Source of the DNA: UBA1858 sp964636225
GTDB taxonomy: Bacteria; Pseudomonadota; Gammaproteobacteria; UBA4575
Assembly (NCBI GenBank): GCA_964636225.1
Contig: CAZWQM010000013.1
Coordinates: 1 to 44,069, forward strand
Direction: 5' to 3'
DNA length: 44,069 nt
Shown here: piece by piece, positions 25,936 through 35,192 of the stretch
Layout: each line of letters starts with the position of its first letter
How positions within the stretch are numbered: position 1 is the first letter of the stretch
The notes under the pieces: generated by a model
The model's database searches: none
What the model saw: only the letters and a program-made list of their open reading frames with translations
Told to the model about the DNA's origin: nothing
Made by a program: the position numbers and the translations under genes

Positions 25936-27213
25936 ATGGCGGTATCACAACAGGATATTTCGGTTAAACAATATATGCAGCGATTGGGCGAGCAAGCCAG
26001 TCAGGCCGCACGTATTATGTCAGCGGCATCCACTGCCAGTAAAAATAATGCGCTGAATTTTCTGGCTGAAGGATTGCTGGTGAATCAACAACAGTTAATG
26101 CAGGTGAATCAATTAGATTTACAGGCTGGAAAAGAACGCGGACTGGAAGCCGCCTTGCTGGATCGTCTGGAATTAACGCCTGCAAGAATTCAATCCATGG
26201 CAGACGGCTTGAAACAAATTGCCGCACTTCAGGATCCGGTCGGTGAAATTACGGATATGGCGTCGCGCCCTTCAGGCATTCAAGTGGGAAAAATGCGCGT
26301 ACCTTTGGGTGTCATTGGAATTATTTACGAATCGCGTCCAAATGTGACAGCGGATGCAGCCGGCTTATGTTTGAAGTCAGGCAATGCAGTCATTCTGCGT
26401 GGCGGTTCTGAAGCTATTCATTCCAATAGGGCGATTGGAGAACATATTCAACAGGCATTATTAAAAGCCGGTTTGCCTGAATCTGCCGTACAGGTTGTTG
26501 AAATGACAGACCGTGCCGCGGTGAGTGTACTGTTAACCATGGACCGCTATGTCAGTGTGATCATTCCGCGCGGAGGCAAAGGGCTTATAAAACGAGTGAT
26601 AGCAGAATCAACTATTCCTGTGATTAAACATTTAGATGGAAACTGTCATGTTTATCTGGATAAAGATCTTGATACAAATAAAGCCATTGCTATTGCAGTA
26701 AATGCAAAAACTCATCGTTACGGTGTGTGTAATGCGATGGAAACATTGCTCGTGCATAACGATGTTGCGCACTCCATTCTACCCGCGCTGCAATCAGAAT
26801 ATGATCGGCATCAAGTGGAACTGCGTGGTTGTGAACAAACCATGAAAATACTGCCCAATATTAAACAGGCAGTCGAACAGGACTGGAGTGAAGAATATCT
26901 GGCACCCATATTAGCTGTAAAAGTGGTTGCAAATACAGAACAGGCAATAGATCATATTGAAATGTATGGCTCACATCATACCGACGTAATAGTGACTGAG
27001 AATTGCACTACTGCACAAAAATTCCTGCGTGAGGTGGATTCAAGTTCAGTTATGGTGAATGCCTCTTCCCGTTTTGCCGATGGCTTTGAATACGGTCTGG
27101 GTGCGGAAATTGGTATCAGTACGGATAAATTACATGCGCGAGGACCTGTTGGTCTTGAAGGGCTGACCACGCAAAAATTCATTGTTCATGGAGACGGCAC
27201 TATTCGTGAGTGA
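25936..27213 (+). CDS. proA: Glutamate-5-semialdehyde dehydrogenase (gamma-glutamyl phosphate reductase)
   Basis: 425 residues, full length. It reduces gamma-glutamyl phosphate to glutamate semialdehyde in proline synthesis. The aldehyde-dehydrogenase fold is shown by GVIGIIYESRPNVTADAAG, the NAVILRGGSEA block and the catalytic cysteine C265 in YGVCNAMETLL. The C-terminal signature HARGPVGLEGLTTQKF is also clear. It lies between holA and nadD in a tight plus-strand series; its stop overlaps the nadD start by eight bases. Confidence 0.97.
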   Translation: MAVSQQDISVKQYMQRLGEQASQAARIMSAASTASKNNALNFLAEGLLVNQQQLMQVNQLDLQAGKERGLEAALLDRLELTPARIQSMADGLKQIAALQDPVGEITDMASRPSGIQVGKMRVPLGVIGIIYESRPNVTADAAGLCLKSGNAVILRGGSEAIHSNRAIGEHIQQALLKAGLPESAVQVVEMTDRAAVSVLLTMDRYVSVIIPRGGKGLIKRVIAESTIPVIKHLDGNCHVYLDKDLDTNKAIAIAVNAKTHRYGVCNAMETLLVHNDVAHSILPALQSEYDRHQVELRGCEQTMKILPNIKQAVEQDWSEEYLAPILAVKVVANTEQAIDHIEMYGSHHTDVIVTENCTTAQKFLREVDSSSVMVNASSRFADGFEYGLGAEIGISTDKLHARGPVGLEGLTTQKFIVHGDGTIRE

Positions 27214-27865
27214 TACACAAGCCAGAATAGGCATATTAGGTGGGTCGTTTGATCCCATACACTTTGGTCATATCAAGCCATGCCTGCAGCTGGCAGAAAA
27301 ATTCAAACTTAGTTCAATACGTCTGGTTCCCTGCAAACTTTCTCCCTTTAAAGAAACTACTTTTGCAACAGCACAGCATCGCTGGAATATGATTTCTATT
27401 ATTGCCGGAAGCAGCGAACTGTTTGAAGCAGACTCAAGAGAACTGCAATGTGATACGCCTTCATACAGTTATGAAACACTGCGGGATATTGCCAATGAAG
27501 TGTCAGAGCAAACAACACTGTTCTGGATTATGGGTGAAGATGCTCTGTTGGACTTCCCGCAATGGTATCAGGCAGAAAAAATCATGCAGTTGTGCCACAT
27601 TCTTGTACTGAAGCGACCTGGCTATGATGTTACTGCCAACAAAGAAGCATGTACGTGGCTTGAGCCTTATATGTGTGAAGATGTCAGTCTGCTTTCACAA
27701 AAGCAGTGTGGATGCATTTACATGACGGATGTTGAACTGTTTGATATTTCTTCTACAGAAATTCGCAAAACCGTACAGGCCGGCGAGCAACCCAGATATA
27801 TGTTGCCGGGTGGTGTGTGGAACTACATCAAACGAAATAATCTTTACCGGGAAAATATAAATTAA
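27206..27865 (+). CDS. nadD: Nicotinate-nucleotide adenylyltransferase
   Basis: About 219 residues. It adenylates nicotinic acid mononucleotide in NAD synthesis. The nucleotidyltransferase motif GGSFDPIHFGH stands at the N-terminus (GxFDPxHxGH), with the ISSTEIR motif near the end. The frame is open further upstream (TTG 27182, ATG 27188), but GTG at 27206 fits the family N-terminus, has GAGACGG a few bases upstream and overlaps proA by only eight bases. Confidence 0.94.
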   Translation: MSDTQARIGILGGSFDPIHFGHIKPCLQLAEKFKLSSIRLVPCKLSPFKETTFATAQHRWNMISIIAGSSELFEADSRELQCDTPSYSYETLRDIANEVSEQTTLFWIMGEDALLDFPQWYQAEKIMQLCHILVLKRPGYDVTANKEACTWLEPYMCEDVSLLSQKQCGCIYMTDVELFDISSTEIRKTVQAGEQPRYMLPGGVWNYIKRNNLYRENIN

Positions 27866-27892
27866 CTGTTATTAACTACCATAGGAGACTGT

Positions 27893-28237
27893 GTGGAATT
27901 AAAGAAATTACATAAATTGGTTATTGACGCATTGGAAGACATAAAGGGGAACGACTTGGTCAGTATTGATATGCGAGGCAAGATCGATATTATCGATATG
28001 ATGGTCGTGGCCAGTGGAACTTCTGATCGTCATGTACAGGCGCTTGCGGATAGCGTAATAGAAAAAGCCAAGAAAGCGGGTGCCACGATTATAGGCGTGG
28101 AAAAAGACAGGTCGTGGGTGCTAATCGATCTGTACGATATTGTTGTACATGTCATGCTGCCTGAAACGCGCACATTCTATAATCTGGAAAAACTCTGGCA
28201 ACTAGAAACCGTGGCCGAAAAGTCCAGCCGTGCATAA
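27893..28237 (+). CDS. rsfS: Ribosomal silencing factor RsfS
   Basis: 114 residues. It binds ribosomal protein uL14 and blocks subunit joining when nutrients fall. The family features are the VIDALEDIKGNDLVSIDM start, VVASGTSDRHVQALAD in the middle and RSWVLIDLYDIVVHVM. The start is GTG at 27893 with AGGAG at 27883-27887. It is in the well-known nadD-rsfS-rlmH order. Confidence 0.96.
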   Translation: MELKKLHKLVIDALEDIKGNDLVSIDMRGKIDIIDMMVVASGTSDRHVQALADSVIEKAKKAGATIIGVEKDRSWVLIDLYDIVVHVMLPETRTFYNLEKLWQLETVAEKSSRA

Positions 28238-28245
28238 ACTGATTT

Positions 28246-28716
28246 ATGTATTTTTCATTACTGTATGTCAGTGAAAAACCTGGCAACTGGGTAGAAGAGG
28301 CGTGTCAGACTTATATTAAACGCATGCCACCATCATTTGGTTATACTCAAACCCGAATTACACCGGTCAAAAGAACCAAGAACACTCATATAGAAACGGC
28401 CAAAGATCAGGAATGGCAGTTAATTCAGGAAAAAATCCACAAACATGCGCTGCTCGTTTTGCTGGATGAACGTGGCAAGCAATACACCTCTGAAAAATTT
28501 TCTCAACAAATTGATCAATGGCAACAGAATGGTCAGGATGTAGTGTTTGTAATTGCCGGTGCGGATGGGGTCAATCCCCAGCATCGCAAGCAGGCGGATT
28601 CGTTGCTGGCGTTATCGCAGTTGACCTTACCCCATGAAATGGCTCGACTGTTTTTAACGGAACAGCTTTATAGAGCCTGGTCCATTTTGAATAATCACCC
28701 TTATCATCGAATATAA
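28246..28716 (+). CDS. rlmH: 23S rRNA (pseudouridine-1915-N3)-methyltransferase RlmH
   Basis: 156 residues, a compact SPOUT methyltransferase that methylates pseudouridine 1915 in helix 69. The C-terminal knot motifs are clear: FVIAGADGV, LSQLTLPHEMARLFLTEQLYRAW and the invariant ending NNHPYHR. It follows rsfS by eight bases. In many relatives mrdA and rodA come next; here a repeat block and maf follow instead. Confidence 0.96.
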   Translation: MYFSLLYVSEKPGNWVEEACQTYIKRMPPSFGYTQTRITPVKRTKNTHIETAKDQEWQLIQEKIHKHALLVLLDERGKQYTSEKFSQQIDQWQQNGQDVVFVIAGADGVNPQHRKQADSLLALSQLTLPHEMARLFLTEQLYRAWSILNNHPYHRI

Positions 28717-28723
28717 AGGAACG

Positions 28724-28772
28724 GTCATCCTCGACCGGCACCTCAGGGCAGGCTTTGTGCTCGGGGATGCAG
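28724..28772 (+). repeat. Long-type repeat, copy 1 (degenerate)
   Basis: Outer arms GTCATCCTCGA and TCGGGGATGCAG flank an inner segment containing GGGCAGGCTT, which is shared with the copies at 37529 and 42585. The left arm carries mismatches, so this is the most decayed of the three copies. Confidence 0.7.
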
Positions 28773-28942
28773 GCAAAGGTTTTATCCTTTCATGGTTCTG
28801 TCATCTCTGCATCAGTTCAGACATCTCCTCACCATTTTAGTCATCTCCGCAAAAACGGAGATCCAGTTCAATCGAATCAGGTATCTACAAGTCATACTCC
28901 TGCACATGGCTATTCCTGGATCCCCGTTGTCACGGGGATGAC
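28724..28942. repeat. Palindromic repeat block between rlmH and maf
   Basis: It contains a degenerate long-type unit (28724-28772), a perfect short unit 28840-28866 (GTCATCTCCG / CGGAGATCCAG) and a short unit in the opposite orientation at 28917-28942 (TGGATCCCCG / CGGGGATGAC). GTCATCT and ACATCTCC fragments lie between them. The 352-base gap 28717-29068 has no gene; a reading frame at 28755-28961 consists of repeat sequence. Confidence 0.85.
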
Positions 28943-29068
28943 CAATAGGAGCAATTTCTAATAACTGCGGTGAATCCAGAATGTGCTCGAAATATAACCA
29001 GAAGCAGACTGGTAATATTTATCAATCATGAGTCATGCCATAATCCGTATACAGCTTTAGATAACGTT

Positions 29069-29638
29069 ATGACAATAATACTTGCCTCAGCGTCCCCGCG
29101 ACGTGCCGAGTTACTGCAACAAATTGGGCTGGATTTTGATGTGGCGTCCAGCGACATTGATGAATCGGTCATGGACAATGAATCCGTTGTGGCCTATGTA
29201 CAGCGTATGGCACAGGAAAAAGCTCAGGTTGCTCGCCAGCAGTACACGCCCGGCGATATTATTATTGCAGCGGATACCACCGTCACCATTGATAATATCA
29301 TTCTGGGCAAACCCGAGAACGAAACTCACTGTCTTGATATGCTGGCAACTTTGTCAGGTCGAATACACACCGTGCACACGGCTGTGGTAGTGTCTCAATT
29401 TGATTATCTTGGCACTGCCCTGAGTACCAGTGAGGTTTCATTTCGAAACATTGATAAAAATGAAGCAAAGAACTATTGGTTAACGGGTGAGCCTAAAGAT
29501 AAAGCAGGTGGCTATGCCATTCAGGGAAGAGGCGCTGTATTTATAAACAAATTAACAGGCAGCTATTCTGGCGTTGTAGGACTACCGCTTTATGAACTTA
29601 CACAATTACTAAGCGAGACAGATGTCTCTCTACTCTAA
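29069..29638 (+). CDS. maf: Maf-family nucleoside triphosphate pyrophosphatase
   Basis: 189 residues from ATG 29069. The frame is open back to 28970, but the conserved start MTIILASASPRRAEL fixes the real N-terminus. Maf proteins hydrolyse dTTP/UTP or modified nucleotides (house-cleaning) and were first linked to septum inhibition. Typical motifs are SASPRR, IIAADTTV and the late block GGYAIQGRGAVF. It stands just upstream of rng, the common maf-rng-yhdP order. No strong ribosome-binding sequence is visible in front of the ATG. Confidence 0.93.
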   Translation: MTIILASASPRRAELLQQIGLDFDVASSDIDESVMDNESVVAYVQRMAQEKAQVARQQYTPGDIIIAADTTVTIDNIILGKPENETHCLDMLATLSGRIHTVHTAVVVSQFDYLGTALSTSEVSFRNIDKNEAKNYWLTGEPKDKAGGYAIQGRGAVFINKLTGSYSGVVGLPLYELTQLLSETDVSLL

Positions 29639-29647
29639 GGACTGCGA

Positions 29648-31132
29648 GTGAGTGAAGAAATTCTGGTGAATGTCACACCGAGAGAAACTCGAGTAGCCGT
29701 GATTGAAAATGGCGTGCTACAGGAGGTGCAGATTGAGCGGGTCGCACGGCGTGGACTGGTGGGCAGTATCTTTAAGGGCTGTGTCAGTCGCGTTATGCCA
29801 GGGATGGATGCAGCGTTTATAGATATCGGTCTCGAAAGAGCGGCATTTATTCACGCTTCAGACGTCAACACACTACCGCACAGTTCCCGATCGGGCCCTG
29901 CAGGAGAGGAAGAAGAAGCCCACGAAGCGATTGGCAATCTTCTGCATGAAGGCCAGCAGGTGCTGGTGCAGGTGGTTAAAGATCAAATAGGCACAAAAGG
30001 TGCGCGTCTTACCACCAATATCACAGTTCCTTCGCGCTATCTGGTACTACTGCCTTACTCCACCGATATACGCTTGTCCGCACGTCTTGAAGATGAAGAA
30101 GAGCGTGAACGATTAACTGGCATCATGCAGGAACTGATTAATAGTAGTGGAAAGGAGTATGGCTGTATTGTTCGTACGGCTGCTGAATCGGCATCCAAGC
30201 AGGATTTGCACCGGGATCTGGATTTTCTTTTGCGCTTATGGGATTCAATCGTAGAAGAAATAGGTAAAGTCAATTCTGTTGCAGAAGTGTACTCGGATTT
30301 ACCTCTGGCGGTGAGAACACTGCGTGATCTGAATACCGAAGAGGTGGAAAGTATATTTATTGATTCGCGTGAAACCGTTATCAACGTAATCTCTTTTGCC
30401 GAAAAACTGGTACCTGAGCTGGTAGATCGAATACAACGTTACAAAGGCGCACGTCCTATTTTTGATTTACATGGTATTGAAGACGAACTTGAAAAAGCAT
30501 TGCAGCGAAAAGTTATGCTGAAGTCAGGAGGATATCTAGTCTTTGATCAAACCGAATCGATGACCACGGTTGATGTAAATACGGGCGGATTCATTGGCAA
30601 CAGAAACCTGGAAGAAACCATCTTTAAAACTAACCTGGAAGCCGCACAGGCCATCGCACGCCAATTAAAGCTGCGTAATCTGGGTGGCATTATTATTATC
30701 GATTTTATCGATATGGCTGAAGAAGAACACAAAAGACAGGTGCTTCGCACGCTTGAAAAAGTGCTGGAAAAAGATCGAGCCAAAACACAAATTTGCGAAG
30801 TGTCAGCGTTGGGTCTGGTGGAAATGACGCGCAAACGCACGCATGAAAGTCTGGAACATATTCTGTGTGAACCCTGTTCTACATGTTCTGGAGCGGGCTC
30901 GATCAAGAGTGCGCAAACAGTATGCTATCAACTATTCCGTGAAATCATGCGAGTAGCACGTCAATATGAAGCCAATGATTTGCTGGTACTGGCTTCACAG
31001 CAGGTCGTGGATTTATTAGTGGATGAAGAATCCGATATTCTTGCTGAGTTGGAGGTCTTTACTAAAAAGACAATTAAGCTCCAGGTTGAAACATTGTATA
31101 CACAGGAACAATTTGATGTCGTGTTACTGTAG
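29648..31132 (+). CDS. rng: Ribonuclease G
   Basis: 494 residues, the RNase G length (RNase E would continue with a long C-terminal tail). It processes the 5' end of 16S rRNA and takes part in mRNA decay. The S1 domain lies at about 38-125 (GSIFKGCVSRVMPGMDAAFIDIG). The catalytic metal aspartates are in TTVDVNTGG near 305 and IIIIDFIDM near 349. The zinc-link cysteines are in CEPCSTCSGAG near 406. Start is GTG at 29648, nine bases after maf. Confidence 0.97.
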   Translation: MSEEILVNVTPRETRVAVIENGVLQEVQIERVARRGLVGSIFKGCVSRVMPGMDAAFIDIGLERAAFIHASDVNTLPHSSRSGPAGEEEEAHEAIGNLLHEGQQVLVQVVKDQIGTKGARLTTNITVPSRYLVLLPYSTDIRLSARLEDEEERERLTGIMQELINSSGKEYGCIVRTAAESASKQDLHRDLDFLLRLWDSIVEEIGKVNSVAEVYSDLPLAVRTLRDLNTEEVESIFIDSRETVINVISFAEKLVPELVDRIQRYKGARPIFDLHGIEDELEKALQRKVMLKSGGYLVFDQTESMTTVDVNTGGFIGNRNLEETIFKTNLEAAQAIARQLKLRNLGGIIIIDFIDMAEEEHKRQVLRTLEKVLEKDRAKTQICEVSALGLVEMTRKRTHESLEHILCEPCSTCSGAGSIKSAQTVCYQLFREIMRVARQYEANDLLVLASQQVVDLLVDEESDILAELEVFTKKTIKLQVETLYTQEQFDVVLL

Positions 31133-31140
31133 AAGTCACA

Positions 31141-34100
31141 GTGAAACTTAATCCGGCGAATATTATCAGTGCTGTATCTCATGCGGTGCTATATCTATGT
31201 ACCGTTCTGCTGGTGGTAGCGGCAATTTTTGTCACCATCATTCGCAATTATCCAAACCTGAGCGACATTGTTGAACATAAAATCGAACAGCGCCTGGGTG
31301 AAATTTTAAATGCAGAAATTACCATTGAGTCACTGGATATCAGTCGACAGAGATTGTTTTCACAGATAGTCGCACAAAATGTACAGATAACTGATCGTGC
31401 TAACCCTGATAATCATTGGGCATTATCGCAGGCAAGTTTAAGCATTGATTTTACAAAATCCTTGCTTACTCGCTCGTTGCAAGTGAAGGAAGTGGGACTG
31501 AAAGGGCTGGATCTGTCGATATTAAGAGATGAAGCAGGTAACTTTCATGTCAATCAGGTGTTCTTTCTTCCTAAAAGTAAAATGAGCCAGTTCAATGATG
31601 GCAACAATTACGCCAATGTGCATTTGCGTTTACTGAATTCAAATATTCACTGGGAAGATAAACTCACCGACACGGATTACGCGTTTAAAAACATTCGGGT
31701 CGAAGTAGATTCTGTATTTCGAGGCTACCATATCTTTTTATCCGGGAATCTGCCCGATCAGTTAGGTGAGTCGGTGCTGCTGAACGCAAAAATCACTGGA
31801 GACGTTAAAAATCTTGGCGATGCAAAAATCGACTTCTATGCCAAAACTGAAGGGTTCCGTATGTCTGAAATCGCCAGACGATTTGTCGGAAAAAGCGGTG
31901 AAAAAGTCCCGGTCACGATTGATGCTGAAATTTGGGGGCAAGTTAACAACAAGGAAATCACAGATCTGCGTGGATCCCTGAGCGTAAATAAAATCGTGGA
32001 TAAGCCATCTCTCAAAGGGCCTGAATTATGTCTCAGTGATGAATACATTAATCAGCTTTCGCTCAATTTTTCCTGGCGCTATGATGATCGCGACTGGCAG
32101 TTCCTGGCTGAAGACATAGAAGTATCAACTTCAAAAGGAAACTGGCCGGTAACACAGGTGCAGTTCGAACTGGACAGGCAGTCACTTAACGCAAAAACCA
32201 TTCTGGCGTATATAGGCTGGATGGATCTGGGCGCAATTTGCAATACCCTGCATTCCTATTCACCTCATATTGTACGTTTTGAAGATCAGCTACAGCAGTA
32301 TCGACTGAATGCCAATCTTGAAAATCTTTTTATACGTTTTGATCTGGCAGACAATCATCAAACCTCTTTTCAATACAGTGCGGAATTCAACGATGTAGCG
32401 TTTTGGCTGGCACAGGAAAACCGTTCAATAAAAGGTCTCAGCGGTTATGTTGAGGGCGGTGATGCTGGTGGGTTGATGCATTTGAATTCAAACAAAGTGA
32501 GCCTGAATTTGCCAGTATTATATCCGGGTTTTGATTTTAACTTTGGTATCAACGGTGATATGCAGTGGACACATTTCTCAGATGTGCATGAATTGAGTAG
32601 TGACAATATCGCCATTGTTAATAATGACCTCAGTATGAATGCACGAATTTACGCAAAAATCTCTGAAGATTCTCTCTACACGGATTCGCAATTTTATCTG
32701 GATTCTGCCAAGGCAAATGCAGTTGGGAACTACTTTCCTGAGTTAGATAAAACCCAAACCACTAAAAAATGGCTGACAGAAGCCATACATGAAGGCGAAG
32801 TGGAAAGTGCGACTGTGATTATGCGTGGCAACATGCGGGCGTTTCCTTTTCACAAACAATCCGGAGTTTTTCAAACGCATGTGAATGTTGAAAAAGGTAT
32901 TCTTGAATATAAAAAAGACTGGCCTTTGCTAAATGATGTTGAGGCAAGTGTTGCAATTAATAAAGACCATATTGATATTACTTCTCGCCAGGCCACAACA
33001 CTGGGTTCAAGAATTAAAAAAGTTGATATTGAAATCGATTCTTTTTTGCAAGCAGTGCTTGATATGAAAGGTACGGTAGATGGTCCAGGACAGAATTTAT
33101 TGCAGTTTCTGGCCGAGTCGAAACTGATTAGCCAAAATAGTCCACTGCTGGATCAAATATCTCTTGCCGGTGACTCACGTTTGAATATTAATTTTTCCCG
33201 TTCGCTATCGCGCAAACTGGATCTTCCGCTGGAAGTGTCTGGCAACATACACTTTCTTGGCAACACGCTTGATGTCAAAAGCGTTGGCATTGAGGTGAAA
33301 GATCTGGCGGGTGAAGTGCAATTTAATCAGCATGGTGCGTCGGGTGAAGGAGTGACCGCAACCGTCTATGGGCAGTCAATGATGTTGTCCATCAATCCGG
33401 CCGGGGAAGGCGCATCGAATCTATCATTCAATGGCCCGTTTGATTTGGGTTTATATCTGGATCAACGTTACCCAAGGTATCGACCTTTTTTCAGCGGCGT
33501 GACTCCAATAGAAGGGTCACTGCATTTGCCGTCATTTTTTGAAAAAAATAATCCGGATAAATTAACACTGAATATCAACAGTCAGCTTGAAGGCATTACA
33601 TCAACATTGCCCTCGCCATTAAATAAGAAAACCTATCAGCCTGTGCCGGCTGAAATCAAATTTGATCAAAAGCAGGGAAGCATGTCCTGGCACCTGGATG
33701 ACATATTATCCCTTTACTTCTCCATCAAGCCAGATCAGCCTTTTGAGTTGCATCAGGTTAATCTTGGAAACACGGAGCCTGAAGTAATTAGTGATGAAGG
33801 CCTGTCTATTTCAGGCGCCTGGGAAACGGTGGATCCAAAACTTTGGCTGGGTGCTTATCAGCAATATATTGCTTCTGCAGACTCCCAGGAGAAAACCAAT
33901 AAGCCGAATTTAAATGTAAAATTTAATCAGCTGGAGCTTCCCAGCTGGCCGGCACAGGATATTCATTTGCAAGGCGGTTATCAGGATAATCTGTATGTAT
34001 TGAATCTTGATTCGAGTCTGGGAATCGGTGTGATTAGGATACCCGATAACAGTCAGCCAGTAACTGTAAATATGCAGACATTATTGGTAAACAATCAGGT

Positions 34101-35058
34101 CGCAAATAAAAATTCATCGGAAAGTGATGCATCAGGCGAGCCAAAAACGGCTAAGAAAAAACCACCCGCTTTTATTGATCCACGCAAAGTTCGGCCAATA
34201 CTGTTCTTAAGCAAACGCCTGTTCTTTAATGAATATAAATTTTCTAATGTAGTAGTGAATACATCAGCAGTCGAGCAAGGGCTTGTGTTTGATGAAATCA
34301 AACTGGCTGCACAGGATATGACATTAAGCGGAACAGGCTCATGGCTGACGGTAGATGATAGTGCCGCTAAAACCTCGTTCAATCTGCAAATAGACAGCAT
34401 TGATATTGAAGACACGTTAGCGGATCTGGGTTTTAAAAGCAGTGTACGCAAAGGTCAAGCCAGCGTTACTTCGAATCTTTACTGGAATGCAGCGCCGCAT
34501 CAATTTGATATGGCTCTGTTATATGGTGATGCAGATTTTAATATGAAAGATGGCTCGGTCTCTGAAATTGATCCGGGGAATGCCGGGCGCTTACTGGCTT
34601 TACTTAACCTGGGTGCCATAGGTCGTCGTCTGTCGCTCGACTTTAAGGATGTCACGAATAAAGGCTTCAGCTTTGATTTAATTAAAGGCCAATTGAATCT
34701 GTCTGAAGGTGGCGACCTGCACACGGATAAAATCACCATCAAGTCGTCTGCTGCAGATATTAAAATCAAGGGCTCAACAAATTTAATCGATCAAACCTAT
34801 GACCAGCATATTACTGTGACGCCAGCCGTAACAAGCACACTCACTGCAGCAGGTGCCATTGTTGGTGGGCCTATCGGTGCCGCAGCCGGGTTGCTGGCGG
34901 ATCGGGTTGGCAGTGCTGTGGGATTAAATAAAGCGACCAATATCGAATATAAAATGACCGGCACCTGGCAGGAACCGGTGATTGAAAAGGTAAGTAAGAA
35001 AGTGACTCCGGCAGTGGAAACAAGCGGGCAACAATCCGGACCCTCAGGTCCTCGATAA
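31141..35058 (+). CDS. yhdP: YhdP-family AsmA-like envelope protein
   Basis: 1305 residues, close to E. coli YhdP. A single N-terminal membrane anchor (~residues 15-36, LYLCTVLLVVAAIFVTIIR) is followed by a long beta-rich periplasmic region with the DUF3971 part in the middle and an AsmA-like C-terminal portion near 1130-1290. YhdP, TamB and YdbH are thought to form bridges carrying phospholipids to the outer membrane. Near the end is a glycine/alanine-rich hydrophobic stretch (AAGAIVGGPIGAAAGLLADR). Start is GTG at 31141, nine bases after rng. Confidence 0.94.
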   Translation: MKLNPANIISAVSHAVLYLCTVLLVVAAIFVTIIRNYPNLSDIVEHKIEQRLGEILNAEITIESLDISRQRLFSQIVAQNVQITDRANPDNHWALSQASLSIDFTKSLLTRSLQVKEVGLKGLDLSILRDEAGNFHVNQVFFLPKSKMSQFNDGNNYANVHLRLLNSNIHWEDKLTDTDYAFKNIRVEVDSVFRGYHIFLSGNLPDQLGESVLLNAKITGDVKNLGDAKIDFYAKTEGFRMSEIARRFVGKSGEKVPVTIDAEIWGQVNNKEITDLRGSLSVNKIVDKPSLKGPELCLSDEYINQLSLNFSWRYDDRDWQFLAEDIEVSTSKGNWPVTQVQFELDRQSLNAKTILAYIGWMDLGAICNTLHSYSPHIVRFEDQLQQYRLNANLENLFIRFDLADNHQTSFQYSAEFNDVAFWLAQENRSIKGLSGYVEGGDAGGLMHLNSNKVSLNLPVLYPGFDFNFGINGDMQWTHFSDVHELSSDNIAIVNNDLSMNARIYAKISEDSLYTDSQFYLDSAKANAVGNYFPELDKTQTTKKWLTEAIHEGEVESATVIMRGNMRAFPFHKQSGVFQTHVNVEKGILEYKKDWPLLNDVEASVAINKDHIDITSRQATTLGSRIKKVDIEIDSFLQAVLDMKGTVDGPGQNLLQFLAESKLISQNSPLLDQISLAGDSRLNINFSRSLSRKLDLPLEVSGNIHFLGNTLDVKSVGIEVKDLAGEVQFNQHGASGEGVTATVYGQSMMLSINPAGEGASNLSFNGPFDLGLYLDQRYPRYRPFFSGVTPIEGSLHLPSFFEKNNPDKLTLNINSQLEGITSTLPSPLNKKTYQPVPAEIKFDQKQGSMSWHLDDILSLYFSIKPDQPFELHQVNLGNTEPEVISDEGLSISGAWETVDPKLWLGAYQQYIASADSQEKTNKPNLNVKFNQLELPSWPAQDIHLQGGYQDNLYVLNLDSSLGIGVIRIPDNSQPVTVNMQTLLVNNQVANKNSSESDASGEPKTAKKKPPAFIDPRKVRPILFLSKRLFFNEYKFSNVVVNTSAVEQGLVFDEIKLAAQDMTLSGTGSWLTVDDSAAKTSFNLQIDSIDIEDTLADLGFKSSVRKGQASVTSNLYWNAAPHQFDMALLYGDADFNMKDGSVSEIDPGNAGRLLALLNLGAIGRRLSLDFKDVTNKGFSFDLIKGQLNLSEGGDLHTDKITIKSSAADIKIKGSTNLIDQTYDQHITVTPAVTSTLTAAGAIVGGPIGAAAGLLADRVGSAVGLNKATNIEYKMTGTWQEPVIEKVSKKVTPAVETSGQQSGPSGPR

Positions 35059-35086
35059 AGCTTAAATTATGCACATTTTATTTCCG

Positions 35087-35092
35087 TATAAT
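35087..35092 (+). promoter_or_regulatory. Candidate -10 box for the nitrilase-tldD unit
   Basis: TATAAT occurs about 100 bases upstream of the nitrilase gene in the 134-base gap after yhdP. No strong -35 box is present at optimal spacing. The gap itself is consistent with a new transcription start. Confidence 0.35.
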
Positions 35093-35192
35093 CGCTACAA
35101 GATATGAGTTAGTCGAATTATTTTTTAACAGACTGGCCTCGCACACGCCATTCAAGCATACTTCTATAAATATCAACCTCAGGAAAATAGCT

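Noticed and set aside
27182..27205. Upstream TTG or ATG start for nadD
   Set aside because: They lack a ribosome-binding site, deepen the overlap with proA and extend beyond the family N-terminus.
28755..28961. 68-codon open frame on the plus strand between rlmH and maf
   Set aside because: It consists almost wholly of palindromic repeat sequence, has no ribosome-binding site and resembles no protein family.
28970..29068. 33-residue N-terminal extension of Maf
   Set aside because: The conserved Maf N-terminus starts at ATG 29069; the upstream codons have no family similarity.
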